A DNA stretch of 64,000 nt from Oscillospiraceae bacterium (GCA_015064185.1 SVSS01000003.1:1-64000); one strand, 5' to 3'. Shown: positions 9,228 through 21,228, counted from the first letter of the stretch. Translations and numbers: made by a program. Notes: generated by a model from the letters alone, not told the origin.

Positions 9228-9610
9228 TTTTACACAGCAAAGCAAAACCTGTGAAAAAGCCTGCCGAAAACAGGCTGAAAAGTAAAAATATCCTTATATT
9301 TTCTTTCTTTCCCGCTTGTGGAAAAATTGGGGTTTGTCCCATTTACTTTTTCTTTTGAAGGCTTTTCCACAAATCGGTTCCTGTGTAAAACTTTTATACT
9401 TTACCTTTTTCCCTTCTTTGACTCGATTTTTTTGATTTTGCCTTTTTCAAGGCTTTTTAAGGGTCTTCTTTTCCCTCCTTCTTTCCTACGACCTTTCAGT
9501 ACGTCTTATCCTTCCTTTCTTCTTTATTTACAAGGCTTTGGAAAGTTTTCCACAGTTTCCACCGCACCTAATACTATTACGAAATTATTATATCATTATA
9601 TCATTTTATC
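9228..9610. other. oriC: Putative replication origin oriC (DnaA-box cluster and AT-rich segment)
   Basis: The dnaA-dnaN spacer contains six sites close to the DnaA box TTWTNCACA. They are TTTTACACA (9228-9236), TGTGAAAAA (9250-9258, reverse), TGTGGAAAA (9317-9325, reverse), TTTTCCACA (9363-9371), TGTGTAAAA (9382-9390, reverse) and TTTTCCACA (9546-9554). A strongly AT-rich stretch with ATTATTATATCATTATATC follows at about 9575-9608 and could be the unwinding element. G versus C counts in single sampled lines of the + strand are C-rich in copA and G-rich in mnmG, consistent with a leading-strand switch in between. Confidence 0.75.
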
Positions 9611-9657
9611 GCGGCCCTTCGGGCGCGAGCAAAAAAATAACGTAAGAGGATTTTTTT

Positions 9658-10812
9658 ATGAAGATTATTTTTAACCGTCAACAAATTCTTTCTGCCGTTT
9701 CTCCCTTGATGATCGCAGCATCGGGAAAATCCACGCTTTCCGCAACGGATGGCATTTTAATTGAAGCAAAGCATCCCGATCTTTGCATTTTTACCGCTTA
9801 TGACCATGAAAAGGGTGTCAGAACAAGCATTGAAACAAAGGTATTAGAAGAAGGTAAATATATTATCAATGCTCAAAAATTCATTGCTACAATGCGTGTA
9901 ATGGATGGAGATGAGGTAACCTTTACCGTTGACAGTCAGCTTTGCGCACAGTTTTCTTGCGGAAGATCCTCTCACAAAATGAATGCCTTAAACGGTGAGG
10001 ATTTTCCCGAGCTGCCCTTGCTTGAAAGTGAGCGTGGATTTGCAATTACCTGCGGCACACTTCGTGAGATGCTGACAAAAACCATGTATGCAATGGGTGT
10101 AAACGATCAGCGTCCTGTTTTGAACGGTTGTTTCTTTTCCATTGAGCAAGATTCGCTGATGTTGGTTTCCTGCGATAGCTTTAAGCTTGCAAAATGCCGT
10201 TTGAAGACAGAGCTTGTAAATAACAATAAGGATGGCAGTGACCTTCGTTACCGCTTTATCGTTCCTGTAAAAACGGTAAACGAGCTGTATAAGCTGATCA
10301 CGGGTGATGCTGAAAAGGAGATCAGCATTTCCATGACGCGTCGCCATATCATCTTCCACATTGATAATATCGTATTTTTCTCCCGTCTTGTGGACGGCGA
10401 ATACATTGATTATGACCGTATCATCATCAGACAGCATAAGATCTATGCAACGGTAAACAGAGATGTATTGCTTGCAGCCCTTGACCGTGCCGCTCTTATT
10501 ACCGAGGAGCGTGTTGCCGGCAGCGTGCGCTCTCACGTAAAGCTGCAAATAGAGAGTGGGCTTCTTAAAATAATGGCATCCTCTACGGCAGGCAGCACTT
10601 ATGATGAAATTGAAATTGAGCATGAGGGAGCAGATATCCTGATTGCCTTTAATAACAGATACCTGATCGATTCTGTACGTGCCTGCGAGGCAGAAACAGT
10701 ACGCATTGCGCTTTCCTCTCCCTTAACAAGTGTGAATATTGAGCCGCAAGAGGGTGGCAGTGAGGACTCGGAGGATCTGTTTATGCTGTTGCCCGTTCGC
10801 ATGAAGGAGTAA
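9658..10812 (+). CDS. dnaN: DNA polymerase III beta subunit (sliding clamp)
   Basis: 384 residues. The three clamp repeats are recognisable: the N-terminal 'MKIIFNRQQILSAVSPL', the middle 'FAITCGTLREMLTKTMYAMG...QRPVLNGCFF' pattern, and the C-terminal third ending 'LFMLLPVRMKE', where homologues have the LPxR-type end. It forms the ring that tethers polymerase and repair factors to DNA. The ATG has an AGAGGA site. recF begins two bases after its stop, so the two are co-translated. Confidence 0.97.
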   Translation: MKIIFNRQQILSAVSPLMIAASGKSTLSATDGILIEAKHPDLCIFTAYDHEKGVRTSIETKVLEEGKYIINAQKFIATMRVMDGDEVTFTVDSQLCAQFSCGRSSHKMNALNGEDFPELPLLESERGFAITCGTLREMLTKTMYAMGVNDQRPVLNGCFFSIEQDSLMLVSCDSFKLAKCRLKTELVNNNKDGSDLRYRFIVPVKTVNELYKLITGDAEKEISISMTRRHIIFHIDNIVFFSRLVDGEYIDYDRIIIRQHKIYATVNRDVLLAALDRAALITEERVAGSVRSHVKLQIESGLLKIMASSTAGSTYDEIEIEHEGADILIAFNNRYLIDSVRACEAETVRIALSSPLTSVNIEPQEGGSEDSEDLFMLLPVRMKE

Positions 10813-10813
10813 T

Positions 10814-11923
10814 ATGCTGGCAAGAAAAATCACGGTCAGTGATTTCAGAAATATCTCAAATGCTACTGTTTGCTTTGAAGAAGGCATCAACGTGCTTTGC
10901 GGTGATAATGCCGAGGGAAAAACAAATTTGCTTGAAGCCATTTATTTTGCCTCTATCGGAAAAAGCTTTCGGGGAAATCATACAAACGAAATGATACGGT
11001 TTGGGCAAAAGGAGTCCATTCTCTCGCTTGATTTTAGGGCGAACGGAAGAGAGCAAACAATTTCTCTTTGTCTTGGTGGCGGCAGAGTGCGCGCGGCGGA
11101 AAAAAACCGCGTAAAAATACGGCGTATGTCTGAGATCGTAGGCAGCTTTCGGGCAGTTCTCTTTTGCCCGGAGCATTTGAGTCTTATTAAAGATGGTCCC
11201 GCCGAGCGCAGGCAGTTTCTTGATATTGCGATCAGTGCTGCCGATCCTCTTTATATGGGTGCGCTGCAACGCTACAACCGTGTATTAAAGCAAAGAAACG
11301 CGCTGATCAAAACAGCGGAAAAGGATAAAGACTTATTTGAAGCAACCGTTGATATTTGGTCAAGACAGCTGGCACATGAGGGCGCTTATATTGCAAAAAG
11401 CAGACAACGGTACGTAGAAAATGCCGCGGAATATATGAAGGAATGCTTTAGGGAAATGACAGGCTCTCGCGAGGAGCCCGCACTTCTTTATCTCGGTGTT
11501 GGCGGCAAGGAAGCTACCGATTACAGCGACTCCTCAAAAACTGAGGAGATTCTCTATCAAAAGCTTAGCCAAAGCCATGAAAGAGAAATTGCCGCAGGTG
11601 CTACCCTTTGGGGTATACACAAGGATGATGTAGAGGTTTTACTAAACGGTCACCCCGCACGCAGCTTTTGCTCTCAGGGGCAGCAAAGATCGCTTGCATT
11701 GGCACTGAAAATTGCCGAGGGCGAGCTTTGTAAAAAGGATTGCGGCGAATATCCTGTGCTTTTATTTGATGACGTGCTTTCCGAGCTTGACCGCGGCAGA
11801 CGCGAATATCTTTTAAAGCACATAAAGGGTAAGCAGGTGATCATGACGACCTGTGAAAAAGAAGGGTTTGAAGCCGATCACTTGATCGTGGTAAAAAACG
11901 GAACTTACCAAAGAATGGAATAG
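10814..11923 (+). CDS. recF: DNA replication and repair protein RecF
   Basis: 369 residues of the SMC-like ABC ATPase family. Walker A is GDNAEGKTNLLEAI near residue 35. The coiled middle part is of usual length. The C-terminal signature 'SQGQQRSLALALKIAE' and Walker B 'PVLLFDDVLSELD' are intact. RecF acts with RecO and RecR to load RecA at gapped DNA near stalled forks. GAAGGAG lies at the end of dnaN just before the start. Confidence 0.97.
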   Translation: MLARKITVSDFRNISNATVCFEEGINVLCGDNAEGKTNLLEAIYFASIGKSFRGNHTNEMIRFGQKESILSLDFRANGREQTISLCLGGGRVRAAEKNRVKIRRMSEIVGSFRAVLFCPEHLSLIKDGPAERRQFLDIAISAADPLYMGALQRYNRVLKQRNALIKTAEKDKDLFEATVDIWSRQLAHEGAYIAKSRQRYVENAAEYMKECFREMTGSREEPALLYLGVGGKEATDYSDSSKTEEILYQKLSQSHEREIAAGATLWGIHKDDVEVLLNGHPARSFCSQGQQRSLALALKIAEGELCKKDCGEYPVLLFDDVLSELDRGRREYLLKHIKGKQVIMTTCEKEGFEADHLIVVKNGTYQRME

Positions 11924-11931
11924 AAAATATT

Positions 11932-12186
11932 ATGTTTTTACACGTGGGAAACAACAAAAATATCAGAAAAAAGGAAATCATCGGTATTTTTGATGCCGAT
12001 ACCGCCACTGTTTCGGTCACAACGAGAAGATTTTTATCAGGCTCCGATAAGCGTGGCGAGATAGAGGCAGCAAATGAGGAAATTCCGAAATCCTTTATTC
12101 TTTACAGAAAAAAAGAGGGGTACGGTATTTGCTTTTCTCAAATATCAACCTCGGCATTGCTTGGCAGAAGCGAGCAAAACGGATAA
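11932..12186 (+). CDS. remB: RemB-like (DUF370) regulatory protein
   Basis: 84 residues beginning MFLHVGNNKNI with an 'IIGIFDADTATVS' core, the pattern of the DUF370/YaaB family that usually sits between recF and gyrB in Firmicutes. Bacillus RemA/RemB are DNA-binding activators of matrix and osmoprotection genes; whether that function holds here is unknown. It starts 8 bases after the recF stop without a clear Shine-Dalgarno sequence, so translation probably depends on coupling. Confidence 0.85.
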   Translation: MFLHVGNNKNIRKKEIIGIFDADTATVSVTTRRFLSGSDKRGEIEAANEEIPKSFILYRKKEGYGICFSQISTSALLGRSEQNG

Positions 12187-12209
12187 TGAACAAAACAAAG
12201 GAAGGATAA

Positions 12210-14177
<1,968 letters not shown>

Positions 14178-14194
14178 TGAAAGGAGATAAAAAT

Positions 14195-16720
14195 ATGGAA
14201 TACAAGAACGAAAATATTGAATTTCCCAATCAGATCATCGAAGATGTAGAGATGTCGGGGCGCGTCAAGCAGGCGTTTATTGAATATGCAATGTCTGTTA
14301 TCGTTGCCAGAGCCCTGCCCGATGTGCGCGACGGCATGAAGCCCGGTCAGCGCCGCATCATGTACGCAATGTACGAGGATCACCTCACCTCGGACAAGCC
14401 CTTCTTTAAATCCGCTACCACCGTTGGTAACGTGCTTGGTCGCTATCACCCCCACGGTGATGCCGCCGTTTACGGCACCATGGTGCGTATGGCACAGGAT
14501 TTCTCACTGCGCTATCCGCTGGTAGAGGGTCAGGGTAACTTTGGCTCTATTGACGGTGATAGCCCTGCTGCTTACCGTTATACCGAGGCACGCCTTGCCA
14601 AGATCTCAAACGAGCTGATGGCTGACCTTGAAAAGGAGGTCGTGCCCTTTGGCCCGAACTTTGATAACCGCCGCCGTGAGCCCCTGGTGCTCCCCTCCCG
14701 CTTCCCGAACCTCTTAGTGAACGGCTCGGTTGGTATTGCGGTTGGTATGGCGACCAACATCCCGCCCCATAACATGGGCGAGGTCATTGATGCAACCATT
14801 TATCGCATGGAAAACCCTGAGGCGACCGTTGAGGAGCTGATGCAGTACATCAAGGGTCCCGACTTCCCCACCGCCGCTACCTGCTACGGCGTGCAGGGCA
14901 TTATCGATGCGTATCGCACGGGTAAAGGACGCGTGATGGTGCGTGCCAAGTGTGAGGTCGATGAGGAAAACCATTGGATCAAGGTAACCGAAATTCCCTA
15001 CCAGGTCAACAAATCCGCGCTCGTTATATCGATCGCAGAGCTTGTAAAGGAAAAGAGAATTGATGGCATTACCGATATCAAGGACGTATCCTCTGACCGA
15101 AACGGTATTTGCATTCTTATTTCCTACCGTCGCGATGTCAACGGTCAGGTCATTCTCAATCAGCTCTATAAATACACCCAGCTGCAGGATACCTGCTCGA
15201 TCAACATGCTGGCACTTGTCGGCGGCGAGCCTCGCGTGCTTTCCCTGCCGCAGATCCTTGACTACTATATCGCCCACCAGATGGACGTGATCACCCGCCG
15301 CACCAAGTTTGACCTTGATAAGGCGGAGGCTCGCGCGCATATCCTTGAGGGCTATAAGATCGCAGGCGATAATATCGATGACGTTGTGGCGCTGATCCGT
15401 GCCGCATCCTCGGTTGCCGACGCCAAGGAAAAGCTGATTGCAAATTACAGCCTTACCGAAACGCAGGCGCAGGCGATCGTTGAAATGACGCTTGGTAAGC
15501 TGACAGGCCTTGAGCGACAAAAGATCGATGATGAGCTTGAAAAGCTGCATCAGATGATCAAGGAATTCCGCGCCGTGCTTGCCGATGAGCAAAAGGTAAA
15601 GGATATTATCAAGGATGAGATGCTTGAGATCCGCCGCAAATACGCAGATGCACGCCGCACCGAGATCGTGGAGGCGACCGACGACATCGACCTTGAGGAT
15701 CTCATTGAACGTCACGATTGCGTGATCACCCTCACCCATGCGGGTTATATCAAGCGCCAGCCTGCCGATACCTACGCGGCACAGCATAAGGGCGGCAAGG
15801 GCATTATCGGTATGACCACCAAGGAGGAGGACTTTATCGAAAAGCTGATGGTCGTGCACAGCCACGATTACCTCATGCTCTTTACCAACACGGGTAAGGT
15901 GTTTATGCGTAAGGCATATCAGATCCCCGAGGCATCGCGCACGGCAAAGGGCACCAATATCATAAATGTTGTGGAAACCGTACAGGGTGAGACCATTACA
16001 GCGATGATCTCTGTTTCCGACTTTGGCGAGGAGGATTTCCTTACCATGGTCACCAAATACGGTGTCATCAAGCGTACACGCTTGAAGGAATATGAATACC
16101 AGCGTAAGGGCGGCAAGATCGCACTCTCGCTCGATGAGGGAGATGAGCTGGTGTTTGTGATGCACAGTAAGGGTGACAAGGACGTGCTGCTTGCAACGCA
16201 CGAGGGCAGTGCCGCACGCTTTACCGAAAGCGCGGTAAGACCCCTTGGCAGAACGGCGCGCGGCGTGCGCGGCGTTAAGCTCCGTGAGGGCGACTATGTT
16301 GTGGGTGCCGTGATCGTTGACGACACCAAGCAGCTTATCACTGTAACCGAAAACGGATACGGAAAACGCACACCGTTTGAGGATTTCCGCGTGAAGGGCA
16401 GAGGTGGTCTTGGTGTTACCTGTCACAACCTGACTGAAAAGACGGGCTTGCTTGCAGGTATTGCCGCTGTGACCGATGAGGATGATCTGATGATGATCAC
16501 CAACCTTGGTACGATCATTCGTACCCCCGTGGCGCAGATCAATACCTACTCCCGTACCGCCGCAGGCGTTATCGTAATGCGCCTTGGCGAGGGTCAGACC
16601 CTTGCGGGCTTCTCAAAGGTAGCCCATGAGGAGCAGGAGAATGAGGAGAATGCCCCCGAGGCACAAGTTGAAGTAACCGAGGCGCAGGCTCCCGCTGCAG
16701 AGCAGCCCGAAAACAAGTAA
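14195..16720 (+). CDS. gyrA: DNA gyrase subunit A
   Basis: 841 residues. The winged-helix breakage-reunion domain has the catalytic tyrosine in '[10 protein letters not shown]', and the C-terminal part has GyrA beta-pinwheel repeats with the GyrA-box-like '[10 protein letters not shown]'. An acidic, Glu/Gln/Ala-rich tail ends the protein. ATG at 14195 is chosen over the in-frame ATG at 14177 because AAGGAG lies between them. The quinolone-determining region reads [11 protein letters not shown]: Ala90 and Gly94 occupy the positions of E. coli Ser83 and Asp87. Confidence 0.98.
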   Translation: MEYKNENIEFPNQIIEDVEMSGRVKQAFIEYAMSVIVARALPDVRDGMKPGQRRIMYAMYEDHLTSDKPFFKSATTVGNVLGRYHPHGDAAVYGTMVRMAQDFSLRYPLVEGQGNFGSIDGDSPAAYRYTEARLAKISNELMADLEKEVVPFGPNFDNRRREPLVLPSRFPNLLVNGSVGIAVGMATNIPPHNMGEVIDATIYRMENPEATVEELMQYIKGPDFPTAATCYGVQGIIDAYRTGKGRVMVRAKCEVDEENHWIKVTEIPYQVNKSALVISIAELVKEKRIDGITDIKDVSSDRNGICILISYRRDVNGQVILNQLYKYTQLQDTCSINMLALVGGEPRVLSLPQILDYYIAHQMDVITRRTKFDLDKAEARAHILEGYKIAGDNIDDVVALIRAASSVADAKEKLIANYSLTETQAQAIVEMTLGKLTGLERQKIDDELEKLHQMIKEFRAVLADEQKVKDIIKDEMLEIRRKYADARRTEIVEATDDIDLEDLIERHDCVITLTHAGYIKRQPADTYAAQHKGGKGIIGMTTKEEDFIEKLMVVHSHDYLMLFTNTGKVFMRKAYQIPEASRTAKGTNIINVVETVQGETITAMISVSDFGEEDFLTMVTKYGVIKRTRLKEYEYQRKGGKIALSLDEGDELVFVMHSKGDKDVLLATHEGSAARFTESAVRPLGRTARGVRGVKLREGDYVVGAVIVDDTKQLITVTENGYGKRTPFEDFRVKGRGGLGVTCHNLTEKTGLLAGIAAVTDEDDLMMITNLGTIIRTPVAQINTYSRTAAGVIVMRLGEGQTLAGFSKVAHEEQENEENAPEAQVEVTEAQAPAAEQPENK

Positions 16721-16882
16721 AATAAAAAAAGACAGCCCCGAGTATGCTTGACATATTCGGGGTTGTCGCAGGCATAGCCAAGGCGAGCCCCACAGGGCAT
16801 ATCCTTTGGTAAAAAGAGGGACAGGGGAACCGTGTCCCTGTCACAATATCCCCCAAAACGGGGCAAAAAATAGGAGATCTAT

Positions 16883-17848
16883 ATGAAAAAACGTCTGATA
16901 GCCGTTATCGTGGCGATCGCGTTGATCCTTGTATCACTGGGTGTGTTTTTGGTGGTGCGGCATATCAAAAACAACCGCCCGCCCGAGCTTGAGAGCTTAA
17001 GACCCCGTGTGATCGCGCTCATTGACGCTTCGCACGAGATCAACGAGATCTTTTGGGGCGAGGGGTTGCCCACCCACCCGCGCGTATATCGCGAATATTA
17101 TACACGTGTGCCGTTTTATTTGCAAGAGGACGGCGATCACTATATCTTCAGCGACGCGCAGACCGACTACAAGCTCTATTATTATACCTTTACTGACGCA
17201 GAGGTTGGTGACATTCTTGCGTATCAGTATTGTCTGAAGGTCGCTGACGGCGAGTACGTTGACGTAGAAAAGGGCGGCGCCCTTACCATTGCCGATAAGA
17301 TCAAATACCGCTATGCGCTTGTTTCAAGCGAGGCGGATGCGAGTGCCATCTTCTCAGCAGACGGCAAATACTATATTCCCTTACCCGAATATGTTGAAAC
17401 GGAAGCGGAGTTTTATTACACCGCCTCCGATCCCGCGTATTACGATTACGTGCGTGACGATGCGGGATATCTCACAACGGCAGCCATTAAGATCAAGGCA
17501 GAGGGCGTTTATGCCAATGATTTTCTCACCTCCGTGTATGAAAGTATCTTCACGGGTATAACGATATCCGACAGCCAAAACGGCACGCTTTATGCGCGCT
17601 ATACCGATCATACCGACACGGAAGGCGGAGGGCATTTGATGAAGTCGAATTTGTGGGAGCCGATCGCGGTTTCTCGCACCTATCTTTACGATACCATGCG
17701 CATGAGCGAGAAGCGCAAGAGCAACGCGACCGACGTTTTTATTGATATCGACAGCTACGTGCCCGGCAAAGAGAGCGAAACGCAAACCATTACCCTTTCC
17801 TTTACCCTGCAAAACGGCGCTTGGTATCTCAACTCCGCAACCTATTAA
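16883..17848 (+). CDS. Unrecognised membrane-anchored or secreted protein
   Basis: 321 residues. A single N-terminal hydrophobic segment (about 4-26, preceded by KKR) would be a membrane anchor or uncleaved signal. The remainder is hydrophilic and rich in Tyr and Asp, typical of an extracytoplasmic domain. No lipobox cysteine or known family motif was recognised. AGGAGA precedes the ATG. The gene stands alone between gyrA and a palindromic terminator. The spacer from gyrA (162 bases) holds only a hairpin whose T tract points the other way. Confidence 0.75.
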   Translation: MKKRLIAVIVAIALILVSLGVFLVVRHIKNNRPPELESLRPRVIALIDASHEINEIFWGEGLPTHPRVYREYYTRVPFYLQEDGDHYIFSDAQTDYKLYYYTFTDAEVGDILAYQYCLKVADGEYVDVEKGGALTIADKIKYRYALVSSEADASAIFSADGKYYIPLPEYVETEAEFYYTASDPAYYDYVRDDAGYLTTAAIKIKAEGVYANDFLTSVYESIFTGITISDSQNGTLYARYTDHTDTEGGGHLMKSNLWEPIAVSRTYLYDTMRMSEKRKSNATDVFIDIDSYVPGKESETQTITLSFTLQNGAWYLNSATY

Positions 17849-17869
17849 GAAAAAGGATCGAGAAAAAGG

Positions 17870-17907
17870 AAAGCAACAGCGTCTGCCGCGGCAGACGCTG
17901 TTGCTTT
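17870..17907 (+). terminator. 38-bp perfect palindrome, likely terminator
   Basis: Perfect dyad, half-site AAAGCAACAGCGTCTGCCG, 21 bases after the stop of the preceding gene. The 3' arm ends in TTT; the U tract is short, so termination strength is uncertain. Confidence 0.65.
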
Positions 17908-17945
17908 ATGAGAAGGAGTGCCGTACGTTCCTGTGAGAGATCTTC

Positions 17946-18228
17946 TCACCGCGCACACCTTGCGTGCGCTTCCCCTACGATGCTTGCGGAAATATCCATT
18001 CTTTGGCGCGGGGTACACGTAGGGGCTGGCACCTTGACAGCCCGAAATGCGAGGCAACGGGGCGTCAGGGCGCCGCCCCCTACATAAATCATATCATGAA
18101 GCACCGTGTTTGCGCTTCCCTTTGTAGGGGCGATTCACGAATCGCCCGCCGAAACCGCACCAAAATGGGCGCTTCGTGAAGCGCCCCTACGGGAAATCAT
18201 CTCTCCGTACGCCTTGTTCGCACATTGC
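17946..18228. repeat. Composite palindromic repeat, family A copy 2
   Basis: It contains GTAGGGGCGATTCACGAATC and an inverted partner GGGCGCTTCGTGAAGCGCCC followed by CTACGGG, plus degenerate copies further left (ACGTAGGGGCTGGCACC, GGCGCCGCCCCCTAC). Nothing coding is seen in the 511-base gap between 17849 and 18359 apart from this and the hairpins that follow. Confidence 0.65.
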
Positions 18229-18273
18229 CCTGCCCTTCCCCTTTTTAAAGGTTTTGGGAGTGTGGGAGTGAAT

Positions 18274-18297
18274 GTTTTTTGCCGTGGGGCAAAAAAC
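18274..18297. terminator. Short hairpin GTTTTTTGCC/GGCAAAAAAC
   Basis: A 10-bp stem with a 4-nt loop beside the larger palindrome at 18301. It is symmetric, so it could act as a terminator in either direction. Confidence 0.45.
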
Positions 18298-18300
18298 AAA

Positions 18301-18338
18301 GAGGGAGAGAGGACTTTTGCAAAAGTCCTCTCTCCCTC
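18301..18338 (-). terminator. 38-bp perfect palindrome, likely terminator of the acyl-CoA synthetase gene
   Basis: Perfect dyad, half-site GAGGGAGAGAGGACTTTTG, 21 bases beyond the minus-strand stop at 18360. On the minus strand it is followed by a T-rich stretch. It shares its core with 4768-4805. Confidence 0.7.
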
Positions 18339-18359
18339 TCTTATTTTCTCCCCACTCGA

Positions 18360-20054
18360 TTACTTCACCAAGTGGCGTTTGATCTTGCGGGATGTGGTTT
18401 TTTCAAATTCGGTATCACGCAGCTCAAGACCCTTGATCTTTTTAAACGAGGGCAGTTTTTTGTTGAGCTCGGTGAGCTTGCCGTAAATAACCTTATAGAC
18501 GGTATCAGAATCCGTTCCTTCGGGGAACAGATCCCTGTTCGGGTATACCACGGCGGTCAGCAGCACGGTCTCACCATCGGTATCCTTTCTGCCAACCACA
18601 ACGCTTTCGGCAATTTCTTCAATTTTTTCAAGGTATTCCTCGATCTCCTCGGGGAACACGTTTTTGCCGTTTTCCAGAACGATCACCGATTTCAAACGAC
18701 CCGTGATATAGATATAGCCCTCGGCGTCCATATAGCCAACGTCCCCCGTGCGATACCAGCCGTCCTCGGTAAATGCCTTGGCATTCTCCTCGGGATTGTT
18801 GTAGTAGCCAAGCATGACGTTCTCGCCCTTGACCTGGATCTCACCCTCTTCAAAGCCCTTGTCGTTGACATTGCCCGTTTTGGCAATGCGTGACTCGCAG
18901 CAGGGCACAGCAGGGCCGACCGAGCCTGCCTTTGGCGCATAGTAGGGTGCAACGGAAATCAGCGGCGAGCATTCGGTAATGCCGTAGCCCTCGCAGATCT
19001 GCACGCCAAATGCCTCGAAATTCTTTACCATTTCGGGGTTCAGGGGCGCGCCGCCGCAGATGATCTTCTCAAGGCGACCGCCAAAGGCGGCAAGCACAGA
19101 GGAGAAGAGCTTGCGACGCAGGTCTATGCCGACCTTTCTCATACCGTTTGAAATTTTGATCATGTTACGAAGCAGCTTATCCTTGCCCTTTTTGCGTGCC
19201 TCGTCCCAAATTTTTTTGTACATCGTGTTGACGAACAGCGGCACGAGGATAAGACCCGTAGGCTTAAACTCGGCAAAGTTGCGCATGAGGTGGCGGAGCG
19301 TATCGTTGATGCCGATCGAAATGCCGTAGCAAAGGCTGGCAAGCATGATGGCAAGCTCGTAGGTGTGGTGCAGGGGGAGTACCGAAACGGTCACGTCATT
19401 TTCGTTAAAGTTTACGGTATTACAAGCTGCATTCACGCACGCGCAAATGTTTTTCTCACAGAGCATAACGCATTTGCTAGAGCCCGTGGTGCCCGAGGTA
19501 AAGAGCATCACGGCAAGCGACTCGGGGTCGCGATCAGGGAGCTGATAGCCATTCTCAAGCGATTTTTCTCCCATTTTAAGGATTTCTGCAAAGGGAACGA
19601 CCTTTTCCGTGGCACAATCCTCTTGGGGCTCCATAGGCGCAAAAATACGCAGTGTGGGATGGCGCTCCATTACGGCTGCCATTTTTTGATTGAAGCTCGC
19701 GGAATAAACGATCGCTTCCGCATCAACGCTTTCGAGCAAGCCCTCGATCTCGCCAATGGCAAGCTCCTTATCCATGGGGATGATGACACCGCCCGCAGCG
19801 GTTACCGCGAGGTAGGTGGCAACCCACTCGGGCGAGGTTTCGCCAATGACGGCAACGCGCTTGCCGGCAAGCCCCAATGCACAAATGCCTGCCGCTAACG
19901 CGTGTGCCTTGTGTGAAAATTCTGCATAGGTAAGCGCGCCAAAGGTCTTGCCTGTGGGAAAGCGAAAGGCATTCTTCTCTCCCCTTGCCGCAAGCGCGGG
20001 GATCATATCCTTAAAGGAGCGCATGGGCGTAAAGATACGCGGTGTTTTCTTCAT
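18360..20054 (-). CDS. AMP-forming long-chain acyl-CoA synthetase-like protein
   Basis: 564 residues of the ANL adenylate-forming superfamily. Motifs in order are the P-loop LFTSGTTGSSKCVML, GYGITECSPL, GWYRTGDVGYMD, and the hinge and C-terminal domain with GRLKSVIVLENGKNV. The catalytic lysine near the C-terminus lies in SRKIKRH. The reaction is ATP + fatty acid + CoA to acyl-CoA + AMP + PPi, at the membrane or in the cytosol. ATG at 20054 is chosen for its AGAGG site; 15 further upstream codons are open but lack one. A consensus promoter lies 85 bases upstream. The chain length of the substrate cannot be read from the sequence. Confidence 0.9.
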   Translation of the reverse strand: MKKTPRIFTPMRSFKDMIPALAARGEKNAFRFPTGKTFGALTYAEFSHKAHALAAGICALGLAGKRVAVIGETSPEWVATYLAVTAAGGVIIPMDKELAIGEIEGLLESVDAEAIVYSASFNQKMAAVMERHPTLRIFAPMEPQEDCATEKVVPFAEILKMGEKSLENGYQLPDRDPESLAVMLFTSGTTGSSKCVMLCEKNICACVNAACNTVNFNENDVTVSVLPLHHTYELAIMLASLCYGISIGINDTLRHLMRNFAEFKPTGLILVPLFVNTMYKKIWDEARKKGKDKLLRNMIKISNGMRKVGIDLRRKLFSSVLAAFGGRLEKIICGGAPLNPEMVKNFEAFGVQICEGYGITECSPLISVAPYYAPKAGSVGPAVPCCESRIAKTGNVNDKGFEEGEIQVKGENVMLGYYNNPEENAKAFTEDGWYRTGDVGYMDAEGYIYITGRLKSVIVLENGKNVFPEEIEEYLEKIEEIAESVVVGRKDTDGETVLLTAVVYPNRDLFPEGTDSDTVYKVIYGKLTELNKKLPSFKKIKGLELRDTEFEKTTSRKIKRHLVK

Positions 20055-20137
20055 GATAATCCTCTTTTCCCGTGCTTGTTTTTTTCCTGTGAGAAGCAAA
20101 GGCTCTCACCCACAGGGAAAGTGCACGATCATAATTC

Positions 20138-20167
20138 ATTATACCCCAAAAACAGCAGCCCTGTCAA
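20138..20167 (-). promoter_or_regulatory. Promoter of the acyl-CoA synthetase gene
   Basis: Minus-strand TTGACA, 18 bp, TATAAT: both hexamers perfect. Confidence 0.8.
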
Positions 20168-20221
20168 GTAATGGAAGCGTTACAAGAAAAAGGTGTTTGC
20201 AATATGGTAAAATGTGGATAA

Positions 20222-20611
20222 TTTTGCAGGAGGGGAACCCCTCCCCTACATGGTGTGGTTCACAAGGCGCGCTTTGTTTGCATTCGCCTTGTAGGGGTGT
20301 CTACAAACCGCTTGCGGTTTGCGTGAAAAAATCGCGGTGCGATTCTTCGTTTCACAAATCGCCCGAAAAATGATAACGGGTGCCCTACGGGAGATCAAAA
20401 CCACCGGTGCACCTTGTTCGTATATTTGTGTAGGGGCGATTCACGAATCGCCCGAACCAAACCGCACCGCGGGCGATTCATGAATCGCCCCTACGGGATA
20501 TCATATCATTGTGCACCTTGTTCGCACCTTCTATGGGATATCGTATCATGGTGCGCTCTGTTCGCACATTCTCCTGTAGGGGAGGCGTTTTGCCTCCCGG
20601 TTTTTTCTTTT
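20222..20611. repeat. Composite palindromic repeat, family A copy 3
   Basis: The longest copy. It has an inverted pair GTAGGGGCGATTCACGAATC / GGGCGATTCATGAATCGCCC, then two imperfect tandem units of about 55 bp containing GGGATATC(A/G)TATCAT and TGTTCGCAC, then the hairpin GTAGGGGAGGC...GCCTCCC. To the left are degenerate units (AGGAGGGGAACCCCTCCCC). No gene is seen between 20168 and 20724. Confidence 0.7.
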
Positions 20612-20724
20612 GCCCTACCGTCTATCTCCAAATACAAAAATATCGCCCCATCGCAGCACGGCTCCAATCGAGAGGTGTGCTTTGGTCGGGCGATATCTTT
20701 ATGAAGTTTGGTTTTTACGGGCGC

Positions 20725-21228
20725 TCAAAGCAGTGCGTCTATCATGGCAAGCACAAAGGGGATCAGCTTAATGAGCAGGATCGCAAGACCGATTGAAAGA
20801 AAAACGGTGAGAATAAATTGCAACGGGCCGTTTCCCTTTTTATCAAAGCGTCCCTCGGCGCGGTATTTGAGTGCCTCGGGAATATAGTAGCGTGTGTCGC
20901 TCCCTTCACCCTCTGCTTTTTGAACGGTTTTTTGCAGCACGAGGTTGTGGCGCAATTCAAAGCCAAGTAAGCCTTTTTTGCTAAGATCGAGCTCCGCAAG
21001 TGTTTTTGCCGAGTCGGGCGATAATGCCGCGGCACGAAGCAGCGCACGCACAAGGCTGCCGGGAACACTGCGCTGGTAGAGCGTGTAAAGAGAGGAAAGC
21101 ACAATGCCAACGCAAATGCCCAGGATAAGAAGCGTTACCATTGTGGCATCGCTTTGGTCAAAGGTAATGTTTTCGTATTCCTTTGCCTCAAGGGTAAACA
21201 GAGAGACAAGGGAGAGCGGGGTGCGCAT
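20725..21228 (-). CDS. Unrecognised membrane protein
   Basis: 167 residues. Two hydrophobic helices are evident, one at about residues 28-50 (TMVTLLILGICVGIVLSSLY) and one near the C-terminus at about 138-165. The loop between them is basic and probably cytoplasmic. No family was recognised. The ATG overlaps the serS stop (TGATG), so the gene is translationally coupled as the last gene of the parA-parB-serS operon. Confidence 0.75.
   Translation of the reverse strand: MRTPLSLVSLFTLEAKEYENITFDQSDATMVTLLILGICVGIVLSSLYTLYQRSVPGSLVRALLRAAALSPDSAKTLAELDLSKKGLLGFELRHNLVLQKTVQKAEGEGSDTRYYIPEALKYRAEGRFDKKGNGPLQFILTVFLSIGLAILLIKLIPFVLAMIDALL

Noticed and set aside
16729-16768. Hairpin after gyrA (GACAGCCCCGAGTATG with CATATTCGGGGTTGTC)
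   Set aside because: The A/T tract is on the wrong side for terminating gyrA. It would suit a minus-strand transcript, but no minus-strand gene ends there.
20213-20221. Consensus DnaA box TGTGGATAA upstream of the acyl-CoA synthetase gene
   Set aside because: It is a single isolated site at the edge of a repeat element; no cluster surrounds it.
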